From Candidatus Aminicenantota bacterium (GTDB lineage: Bacteria; Acidobacteriota; UBA6911; RPQK01; JAJDTT01): DNA of 11,443 nucleotides. The stretch lies in NCBI GenBank assembly GCA_026706325.1, contig JAPOYZ010000386.1:1-11443 (forward strand). Reading direction: 5' to 3'. The notes under the pieces were generated by a model that worked only from the letters and a program-made list of their open reading frames with translations, was not told where the DNA came from and searched no databases. Each line of letters begins with the position of its first letter. Position 1 is the stretch's first letter. Positions 1 to 5,069 of the stretch are shown here, one piece after another. Both the position numbers and the translations under genes were made by a program.

Positions 1-1
1 C

Positions 2-91
2 GCAGTCCGCACCGGCGCCCGCACGGTCGAATGCCGTGACGACTTTTACCACGGGCTGTTCACCTGGAATTGGGTCCCGCTTCCCATTTAG
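2..91 (+). CDS. C-terminal tail of an unidentified protein, cut by the left edge
   Basis: Reading frame 2 on the plus strand is open from the window edge to a TAG at 89-91. Its 29 codons end in ...GLFTWNWVPLPI. Third codon positions are mostly G or C, as in the genes around it, and the residue mix is protein-like, so this is more likely the end of a real upstream gene than chance. I do not recognise the family and assign no function. The stop lies 47 bases before the bacilliredoxin start, so the two could be co-transcribed. The fragment is short enough that chance cannot be excluded. Confidence 0.45.
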   Translation, partial: AVRTGARTVECRDDFYHGLFTWNWVPLPI

Positions 92-94
92 AAT
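65..94 (+). promoter_or_regulatory. Weak candidate sigma-70 promoter ahead of the bacilliredoxin gene
   Basis: TGGAAT (65-70, three matches to TTGACA) is followed after 18 bases by TAGAAT (89-94, five matches to TATAAT). Transcription would begin near 101, leaving a leader of about 38 bases that contains the AGGAGG ribosome site. The element overlaps the tail of the preceding reading frame. The -35 match is poor, so this is a candidate only. Confidence 0.25.
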
Positions 95-138
95 GGTGGG
101 TGCGAATCGACGAGCAAAATCGCTAGGAGGAAAAACTC

Positions 139-579
139 ATGCCATATCCTGAACAGTGGGTAACCCCGATGAGGCAGGAACTGACCCGCATCGGCGTCGA
201 AGAGCTGCGTACGGCGGAAGACGTGGACCAGGCGATTACCGGAGAGGACGGCACCGTTCTGGTGGTCGTCAACTCCATCTGCGGATGCGCCGCGGCGCGA
301 GCCCGTCCGGCCATCGCGGATGCGCTCAGCTCCGAACCCAAGCCGGACCGCCTGACCACGGTATTCGCCGGCCAGGACCTCGAGGCGACGGCCCGGGCCA
401 GGGAATACTTTTTCCCGTATCCGCCATCTTCTCCCAGCATCGCGCTGCTGAGCGGCGGCAAGCTGGTCTACATGATGGAGCGCCACCTGATCGAGAGCCG
501 GGAAGCCTACGAAATCTCCCGGGATCTGCGGGAAGCCTTTGGCCGGCATTGCGCCAAGGCAGAGACCGCGGCTTCCTGA
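139..579 (+). CDS. Bacilliredoxin of the BrxA/BrxB (YphP/YqiW) family
   Basis: This is a small cytoplasmic thiol-disulfide protein of 146 residues. Family members remove bacillithiol from S-bacillithiolated proteins after oxidative stress, working with bacillithiol and a Bdr-type reductase. The family signature is plain: NSICGCAAARARPA, with the CGC active site at Cys48-Gly49-Cys50 (codons 280-288), following a hydrophobic strand TVLVVVN (39-45) as in a thioredoxin fold. A second conserved-looking block, FPYPPSSPSIALL, lies near residues 92-104, and the length is normal for the family. The ATG is supported by a perfect AGGAGG at 125-130 with 8 bases of spacing. The gene stands alone and converges on acsA. 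By inference the organism may make bacillithiol or use a related thiol; no bsh genes are present here to confirm it. BrxA and BrxB cannot be told apart from the sequence alone. Confidence 0.9.
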   Translation: MPYPEQWVTPMRQELTRIGVEELRTAEDVDQAITGEDGTVLVVVNSICGCAAARARPAIADALSSEPKPDRLTTVFAGQDLEATARAREYFFPYPPSSPSIALLSGGKLVYMMERHLIESREAYEISRDLREAFGRHCAKAETAAS

Positions 580-599
580 ATAGCTCTCCGGCGCTATTC
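578..599. terminator. Hairpin between convergent genes, spanning both stop codons
   Basis: GAATAGC (578-584) and GCTATTC (593-599) form a perfect 7-bp inverted repeat around an 8-base loop. It includes the last two bases of the bacilliredoxin TGA (577-579) and the whole acsA TAG (594-596, minus strand). A hairpin between two convergent genes fits a shared bidirectional terminator. There is no real T-run: only a loose GGTTTCTT follows on the plus side and nothing on the minus side. Termination strength is therefore uncertain. Confidence 0.4.
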
Positions 600-2552
600 G
601 GTTTCTTCGTATTTGTCCTTGATGGCGTCCAGGACTCCAGGGTCCTGCAATGTGGTCGTGTCTCCGACGACCCGGCCCTCGGCAATGTCCCGGAGCAGGC
701 GCCGCATGATCTTGCCGCTGCGGGTCTTGGGCAACTCCCCGGTGGGGATCAGCGTGTCGGGCCGGGCAATCGGCCCGATCTTTTCTCCTACATGGAGCTT
801 CAGTTCGGTGATCAGTTCCGGCGACGCCGCCTGATCTCCCCGGAGGGTGACGAACGCGCCAATCGCCTGGCCCTTGATTTCGTGATTGATCCCGATGACG
901 GCCGCCTCGGCCACACTGGGATGGCTCACGAGCGCGCTTTCCACCTCCATGGTCCCGATGCGGTGACCGGCGACGTTCAGGACGTCGTCGACGCGGCCCA
1001 GCAGCCAAAAATAGCCGTCCTCATCCCGCTTGGCTCCGTCTCCCGTGAAGTAGATTCCGGGGAAACGGGACCAGTACTGGTCGTACCATCGCTCCGCGTC
1101 GCCCCAGATCGTCCGGGCCATGGCGGGCCAGGGGCGTTTCAGTATGAGATAGCCGCCCCCGCCCAAGGGCACCGATTCGCCCGCCTCGTCCACGATGTCG
1201 GCCTCCACGCCGGGGAAGGGGAAGGTCGCCGAGCCGGGTTTCAATACCGTCATCCCCGGCAACGGAGTGATGAGGGTCATGCCGGTCTCCGTCTGCCACC
1301 AGGTGTCGACGACCGGCGTTCGACCGGAACCGATGTTGTCCCGGTACCACACCCAGGCCTCCGGGTTGATGGGTTCTCCCACCGTTCCCAGGAGGCGGAG
1401 AGAACTCAGATCGTGGCCCGCAGGATGCTCCGTCCCCCACTTCATGAACGCGCGGATCGCGGTGGGGGCCGTGTACAGAATGTTGGCCCTGTATTTCTCG
1501 ATGATCTGCCAGAAACGGTTCTTCCCGGGAAAATCGGGCGCCCCTTCGTACATGATTGAGGAAGCGCCGTTGGACAAGGGACCATAGACGATGTAGCTGT
1601 GCCCCGTGACCCAACCCACGTCGGCGGCACACCAATAGGTGTCATCGTCCTTCAGGTCGAACACGTACTTGGCAGTCGTGTGGACGCCGACCAGGTAGCC
1701 GCCGGTGGTATGAAGCAGGCCCTTCGGCTTCCCCGTAGTGCCGGAGGTGTACAAAATGTACAGCGGGTGCTCACTGTCCAGCGATTCGGCCTCGACGGTG
1801 TCCGTCCCGCTGGCTTCCATTTCGTCGTGCCACCAGCGATCCCGCCCTTCCACCATGGAAGCCTGCTCCGGCGGCGCGACCCGGTTCACGACGAGCACGT
1901 TCTCGATGCTGGGGCAACCTTCCAGCGCTCGATCGGCATTCCCCTTCAGGTCCACCACCTTGCCGCGGCGCCAAGCGCCGTCGGCCGTGACCAGGAGCTT
2001 GGCCTGGCAGTCCACGATGCGGTCGCGGAGCGACTCGGGGCTGAAGCCGCCGAACACGACGGTGTGGGGCGCCCCAAGCCGCGCGCAGGCCAACATGGCG
2101 ATCGGGAGCTCGGGAACCATTCCCAGATAGAGCGCTACCCGGTCTCCCTTTTGGACGCCCAACCGCCTCATGGCGGCGGCGCAACGATTGACCTCGCGAT
2201 GCAGGTCCTGGAAAGTCAGGACCCGCGTGTCGCCGGGCTCGCCTTCCCAGATGATGGCCGCCTTGTTCTTTCTCCACGTCGTAAGGTGCCGGTCGACGCA
2301 GTTGTAGGAGACGTTGACCCGGGCTCCCAGAAACCACTTCGTGGTCGGCGGGTCCCATTCCAGAACCGTGTCCCACGGTTCAAACCAGTCGATGGCCCGG
2401 GCCATTTCGCTCCAGAAACCTTCCGGATCCTCCAATGCCCGTTGATAGACCTCCGGATCGCTCCAGTTGGCGTGGGCGGTGAACTCCGCGGCTGGGGAGT
2501 ACCTCCGATCCTCCGTCATCAATGCAGATATGGTTCCTTCTCTATCGCTCAT
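594..2552 (-). CDS. acsA: Acetyl-CoA synthetase (acetate--CoA ligase, AMP-forming)
   Basis: The enzyme activates acetate with ATP to acetyl-AMP and then transfers the acetyl group to CoA, in the cytoplasm. The 652-residue length equals that of E. coli Acs. The adenylate-forming core motifs are in order: YTSGTTGKPKG at 268-278 (phosphate loop), DTWWQTETG at 416-424, GRVDDVLNVAGHR at 519-531 (hinge region and A8 loop), and PKTRSGKIMRR at 609-619. Trp419 aligns with the tryptophan that limits the acyl pocket to acetate, which favours acetate over propionate. Lys614 is the catalytic lysine that family members inactivate by acetylation, so Pat/sirtuin-type control is possible but is inferred. The ATG is supported by GAGGAG (2561-2566, minus) with 8 bases of spacing. 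hpt lies 46 bp upstream on the same strand, so co-transcription is possible. The nearest alternative, propionyl-CoA synthetase, is less likely because of the length and the Trp. Confidence 0.97.
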   Translation of the reverse strand: MSDREGTISALMTEDRRYSPAAEFTAHANWSDPEVYQRALEDPEGFWSEMARAIDWFEPWDTVLEWDPPTTKWFLGARVNVSYNCVDRHLTTWRKNKAAIIWEGEPGDTRVLTFQDLHREVNRCAAAMRRLGVQKGDRVALYLGMVPELPIAMLACARLGAPHTVVFGGFSPESLRDRIVDCQAKLLVTADGAWRRGKVVDLKGNADRALEGCPSIENVLVVNRVAPPEQASMVEGRDRWWHDEMEASGTDTVEAESLDSEHPLYILYTSGTTGKPKGLLHTTGGYLVGVHTTAKYVFDLKDDDTYWCAADVGWVTGHSYIVYGPLSNGASSIMYEGAPDFPGKNRFWQIIEKYRANILYTAPTAIRAFMKWGTEHPAGHDLSSLRLLGTVGEPINPEAWVWYRDNIGSGRTPVVDTWWQTETGMTLITPLPGMTVLKPGSATFPFPGVEADIVDEAGESVPLGGGGYLILKRPWPAMARTIWGDAERWYDQYWSRFPGIYFTGDGAKRDEDGYFWLLGRVDDVLNVAGHRIGTMEVESALVSHPSVAEAAVIGINHEIKGQAIGAFVTLRGDQAASPELITELKLHVGEKIGPIARPDTLIPTGELPKTRSGKIMRRLLRDIAEGRVVGDTTTLQDPGVLDAIKDKYEETE

Positions 2553-2571
2553 CTCAGGTTCTCCTCACTCG

Positions 2572-2591
2572 CAGGCCCTGTTCCAGGCCTG
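2572..2591 (-). other. Small inverted repeat between hpt and acsA
   Basis: CAGGCC (2572-2577) and GGCCTG (2586-2591) form a 6-bp stem with an 8-base loop in the 46-bp gap between hpt and acsA. It lies just upstream of the acsA ribosome site. No T-run follows, so it may be a weak terminator, an mRNA processing or stability element, or chance in GC-rich DNA. Confidence 0.25.
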
Positions 2592-2598
2592 GACGGTC

Positions 2599-3162
2599 TC
2601 ACGGTTCGCTTGTGGCGGTGTGCTCCGAATGCGCGATGGACGGCTCCTCGTTCGGACTCCGGAGGGCCGCGATATACGGCAGGTTGCGATACATCTGATT
2701 GTAGTCCAGGCCATAGCCGACAACGAACCGGTCGGGAACGTCGAAGCCGACGTAGTCGGGGCTGGCGGGAAACTCCCGGCGGCTCGGCTTGGACAAGAGC
2801 GCGCAGAGCCTCAGGGAAGCCGGTTTTCGCTTCGGCAGCCAGCGGAACAAAAAGGAGGCGGTCCGCCCCGTGTCGACGATATCCTCAACCAGGACGACGT
2901 CCTTGCCCTTGATGTCATCCTCCAGGTCCTTGTCCAGTGTCAACGGGCCCACCGACGCCGTGCCGGAGCCGTAGCTGGATACCGACAGGAAATCGATGGT
3001 CAGGGGAAGGGTCAACTCCCGGACCAGGTCGGCGTGAAATATCGCCGCTCCCTTGAGGACTCCAACAAAATGCGGTTCCCGGCCCCGGTAGTCGGCCTCG
3101 ATGCGCCGGGCCATCTGGGCGACCCGCTGCCGGATCTCAGCCTCTTGAATAAGAACGTCCAA
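2599..3162 (-). CDS. hpt: Hypoxanthine(-guanine) phosphoribosyltransferase
   Basis: This purine-salvage enzyme joins hypoxanthine or guanine to PRPP, giving IMP or GMP and pyrophosphate in the cytoplasm. The 187-residue product shows the family landmarks in order: GVLKGA at 34-39, SSYGSGT at 62-68 (flexible loop), the PRPP-binding VVLVEDIVDTGRTA at 89-102 with acidic Glu93-Asp94, and the late FVVGYGLDYNQMYRNLPYI block at 146-164. The last 20 or so residues (NEEPSIAHSE...) extend past the usual end and look unstructured. The TTG start at 3160-3162 is chosen because M-DVLIQEAEI matches the typical N-terminus. The frame stays open upstream as far as 3855, but there it runs through a promoter region and antisense to the next gene. 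No good ribosome site precedes the TTG, and an in-frame GTG at 3184-3186 is no better. acsA follows 46 bp downstream. Confidence 0.93.
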   Translation of the reverse strand: MDVLIQEAEIRQRVAQMARRIEADYRGREPHFVGVLKGAAIFHADLVRELTLPLTIDFLSVSSYGSGTASVGPLTLDKDLEDDIKGKDVVLVEDIVDTGRTASFLFRWLPKRKPASLRLCALLSKPSRREFPASPDYVGFDVPDRFVVGYGLDYNQMYRNLPYIAALRSPNEEPSIAHSEHTATSEP

Positions 3163-3192
3163 TGAGTTTGTCCGGCTTGGGGACACGGCTTG

Positions 3193-3198
3193 ATCATA
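3193..3198 (-). promoter_or_regulatory. Candidate -10 box for hpt
   Basis: TATGAT (minus strand, five of six matches to TATAAT) lies 30 bases upstream of the TTG start of hpt. No recognisable -35 sits 16-18 bases further upstream; that position is GC-rich. Transcription would start near 3186, giving a leader of about 24 bases without a clear ribosome site. Confidence 0.3.
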
Positions 3199-3231
3199 GC
3201 ACAGCCCGGTTCCGCCCTCCGGCGGGGATAG

Positions 3232-3240
3232 TGCTACAAT
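3232..3240 (+). promoter_or_regulatory. Extended -10 promoter for the PmtA-like gene
   Basis: TGCTACAAT is an extended -10 element: TGn followed by TACAAT, with five of six matches. The predicted start near 3247 would place the ribosome site AGGGGGA (3251-3257) almost at the mRNA 5' end, leaving a leader of under 20 bases. No good -35 is visible, as is common for extended -10 promoters. A 5-bp inverted repeat, CCGCC (3212-3216) with GGCGG (3221-3225), lies in the spacer region between the two divergent promoters and could be a small operator or chance. Confidence 0.45.
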
Positions 3241-3264
3241 GGCGCGCAACAGGGGGATCTGTTT

Positions 3265-3885
3265 GTGAATGCCGATGTCGAACACATCGAGAAGGTTTAC
3301 AACCGGTACTCCCGTTTCTACGATCTCCTGTTCGGGCCCATCTTCCGTAGCGGACGGGAAATAGCCCCGCTCCTGCTGGACCTGGCGCCGGGATCCCGTC
3401 TTCTGGAAGTCGGCGTGGGAACCGGCCTCTCCCTTCCGATGCTCCCGCAAAACATCCAGATCACCGGTGTCGACCTGTCCGGGAAGATGTTGGAGCAGGC
3501 ACGCCGCCGGACGAAGGAATTGGGCCTGGAAAATGTCCAGTTGCTCAAGATGGACGCGACCAGGCTCGATTTTCCCGCCGGCAGCTTCGATCGAATCCTC
3601 GCCGCCTATTTCGTCTCGGCAGTCCCGGACGCGGTGATGGTGATCGAAGAAATGAAGAGGGTCTGCAAAAAGGGTGGATACCTGGTCTTTCTGAACCACT
3701 TCCGCAACGAGAATCCCGTTCTCGGGTCTCTTGAGGCGCTGATTTCCCCTCTCTGCTACCGGATCGGCTTCCGGACCGATCTGGATCGAAAAGAGTTGAT
3801 GCGCGAGTGCGGGCTGGAAATCGAATCGGAAATGCCCATCGACTTCCTGGGCCATTGGAAGGCGATCCGCTGCGTCAATCCCTGA
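3265..3885 (+). CDS. SAM-dependent methyltransferase, PmtA-like (phosphatidylethanolamine N-methyltransferase)
   Basis: The 206-residue protein is a class I SAM-dependent methyltransferase. The SAM loop is LLEVGVGTGLSLP at 46-58, the acidic ribose-binding strand is VDLSGKML at 69-76, the adenine contact is likely Asp97 in KMDAT, and the fourth strand is FDRILAAYFVS at 108-118. The N-terminal block YNRYSRFYDLLFGPIFRSGR (12-31), the LEVGVGTGLSLP wording and the short length resemble the Rhodobacter-type PmtA family, which methylates phosphatidylethanolamine three times to phosphatidylcholine at the inner membrane. That substrate is inferred from family resemblance; a UbiE-like quinone methyltransferase is the main alternative. 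The start is GTG, supported by AGGGGGA (3251-3257) with 7 bases of spacing and by the promoter just upstream. No transmembrane segment is visible, in keeping with a peripheral membrane enzyme. The gene is monocistronic, divergent from hpt and convergent with rpsU. Confidence 0.8.
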   Translation: MNADVEHIEKVYNRYSRFYDLLFGPIFRSGREIAPLLLDLAPGSRLLEVGVGTGLSLPMLPQNIQITGVDLSGKMLEQARRRTKELGLENVQLLKMDATRLDFPAGSFDRILAAYFVSAVPDAVMVIEEMKRVCKKGGYLVFLNHFRNENPVLGSLEALISPLCYRIGFRTDLDRKELMRECGLEIESEMPIDFLGHWKAIRCVNP

Positions 3886-3897
3886 GAGAATAGCTGG

Positions 3898-3927
3898 ACG
3901 CCGGCCGGGAGAACCGGTCAGGGGCGT
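3898..3927. terminator. GC-rich hairpin between the convergent PmtA-like gene and rpsU
   Basis: ACGCC-GGCCGG (3898-3908) pairs with CCGGTC (3914-3919) and GGCGT (3923-3927). This gives an 11-bp stem with one G.U pair, a 5-base GAGAA loop and a 3-base bulge. It starts 12 bases after the methyltransferase stop and about 41 bases past the rpsU stop. Position and stability suit a terminator for one or both genes. No T-run follows on either strand, so it is not a classical intrinsic terminator. Confidence 0.45.
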
Positions 3928-3968
3928 GTAACGGGCAGGTGGGGAGATCCGGATCCGATGAGCGCGTA

Positions 3969-4172
3969 CTACCTGGTACGCTGCTGCTTCATGAACTTCT
4001 TCCGGGCTCTCTTCCGGGCCAAGGCCTGCTTGAGGCGCCGCTTCTCGCCCGGTTTCAAATAGTAGGAGTGGCGTTTGACATCCTTGATGATGTCTTCCTG
4101 CTGCACCTTTCGCTTGAAGCGCCTCAGCGCGCTTTCCAGGGGCTCACCGTCATGAATGAAAACGTATGCCAC
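3969..4172 (-). CDS. rpsU: 30S ribosomal protein S21
   Basis: This is a small basic subunit protein at the platform of the 30S ribosome, near the 3' end of 16S rRNA, where it supports initiation on mRNAs with a Shine-Dalgarno site. The 67-residue length is typical. The family signature EPLESALRRFKRKV lies at 10-23, followed by the HSYYLKPGEKRRLK block (35-48) and a very basic tail, ARKRARKKFMKQQRTR. The start is GTG (4170-4172, minus), set by AGGTGG (4179-4184) with 6 bases of spacing and by the family N-terminus. The gene has its own near-consensus promoter and sits alone between the gyrA-TPR unit and a convergent methyltransferase. That differs from the rpsU-dnaG-rpoD layout of enterobacteria. 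Confidence 0.96.
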   Translation of the reverse strand: MAYVFIHDGEPLESALRRFKRKVQQEDIIKDVKRHSYYLKPGEKRRLKQALARKRARKKFMKQQRTR

Positions 4173-4198
4173 TTCGTTCCACCTTTCCCGGAGGCGCC

Positions 4199-4228
4199 AA
4201 TATAGTCCCGCCTCGGCCCTCGTGTCAA
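4199..4228 (-). promoter_or_regulatory. Near-consensus sigma-70 promoter of rpsU
   Basis: On the minus strand, a perfect TTGACA (4223-4228) is followed after 18 bases by TATATT (4199-4204, five of six matches). Transcription would begin near 4192, giving a leader of about 20 bases that carries the AGGTGG ribosome site. This is the best promoter in the window and fits high constitutive expression of a ribosomal protein. It also implies that rpsU does not depend on read-through from the gyrA unit. Confidence 0.75.
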
Positions 4229-4277
4229 CGGAGACGGGCCCCGGGCGCCAAGCGATGCGGGCGAGTCCGGCAAGAGC

Positions 4278-5069
4278 CTATTTATTGTCGGCGTAGAAAT
4301 CCCGTTTCTGACGGAGCCGGACAATCAGCTCGACGGCCTTTGGGTAGCCCGTCTTGTCCAGGACTCCTGCGATCTCGATCGCCTTGTCCAGTTCGCCCGT
4401 GTATTCGAAACTCTCGATCATGCTGAGACGGCACTGGAGCAGGCATTCGCCGCAGCGTCCCAGCTCCCGCGTCTTCTCAAAGATACGGACCGCCTCCTGG
4501 TGGTCTCCCCTGATCTGGGCGATGGTGCCGAGACAGACATGCGCCTGTTGTGACAGGTGGTCCGATGCGTCACCCGCCGCCGCGCGCAGGTCGCGCTCCG
4601 ACTCGTCAAGCTGTTCCAGCTTCAGCAGCGCACGGCCCCGCTTGTAGAGGATTTCCCTTCGGTCCTCGGGGGGCAGTTGCCTGTCCAGGGCCAGGGACCA
4701 ATAGTTCACGGCCGTGGCCAGGTCGGCCTCTCCCGCTTCGTGGATTTCCGCCAAGCGAAGAAGCGTGTCGTTGACACGGGGGCTGGCGGGATAGAGGGCG
4801 AGCAACTCCTCAAGGCGCTCGCGGGCCTCCGTCAGGTCGTAGTGATGGGAATAGTAGATGGAGGCGATCTCCCAGAGGGCTTCCGCAGCATGCCGGCTGT
4901 CGGGGTAGTGCCGGCGGATCTTTTCGTAGGCTCGCACCGCCGGCCGGTACTCGCCGGCGAGCCACATTTCCCGCGCCCTCTCGAACTCCGCCCCCGCCCG
5001 GTCATGGCCGTAGAGAAACAGAATTGCGGCCGCCGAGACGAGGACCAGCCAGGGGACGGCGGATCTCAT
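4278..5069 (-). CDS. Tetratricopeptide-repeat protein with an N-terminal membrane anchor or signal
   Basis: The function is unknown. Residues 5-20 (VPWLVLVSAAAILFLY) form one hydrophobic segment after MRSA, so the protein is probably anchored in the inner membrane or exported. There is no lipobox cysteine at the end of that segment. The rest is alpha-helical with TPR-like pairs at about 28-57, 63-95, 99-130, 137-166, 175-204 and 211-238, for example AGEYRPAVRAYEKIRRHYPDS. It broadly resembles periplasmic TPR scaffolds such as BamD or the YbgF C-terminal domain. A cysteine cluster, C206-x2-C209-x3-C213, sits in the fifth to sixth repeat and could form a disulfide or bind a metal. The ATG overlaps the gyrA stop (ATGA at 5066-5069), so translation is probably coupled to gyrA. 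No terminator with a T-run is evident after its TAG. Confidence 0.85.
   Translation of the reverse strand: MRSAVPWLVLVSAAAILFLYGHDRAGAEFERAREMWLAGEYRPAVRAYEKIRRHYPDSRHAAEALWEIASIYYSHHYDLTEARERLEELLALYPASPRVNDTLLRLAEIHEAGEADLATAVNYWSLALDRQLPPEDRREILYKRGRALLKLEQLDESERDLRAAAGDASDHLSQQAHVCLGTIAQIRGDHQEAVRIFEKTRELGRCGECLLQCRLSMIESFEYTGELDKAIEIAGVLDKTGYPKAVELIVRLRQKRDFYADNK

Noticed and set aside
156..2912. Plus-strand open frames (156-1559 and 1599-2912) over the bacilliredoxin, acsA and hpt
   Set aside because: They overlap clear genes in other frames, lack ribosome sites and family motifs, and have low-complexity Arg/Gly/Pro-rich translations.
3163..3855. Upstream extension of the hpt frame, which would add 231 residues
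   Set aside because: The extension runs antisense through the PmtA-like gene and both divergent promoters. The enzyme N-terminus matches the family at the TTG (3160-3162).
3946..3957. GATCCGGATC and CGGATCCG overlapping palindromes downstream of rpsU
   Set aside because: They are short and restriction-site-like, with no T-run, and a stronger hairpin lies nearby at 3898-3927.
4193..4251. GGCGCCAA repeated at 4193-4200 and 4244-4251, flanking the rpsU promoter
   Set aside because: It is an 8-base repeat built on a common GC palindrome. It could be an operator pair but is within chance expectation here, so it was not called.
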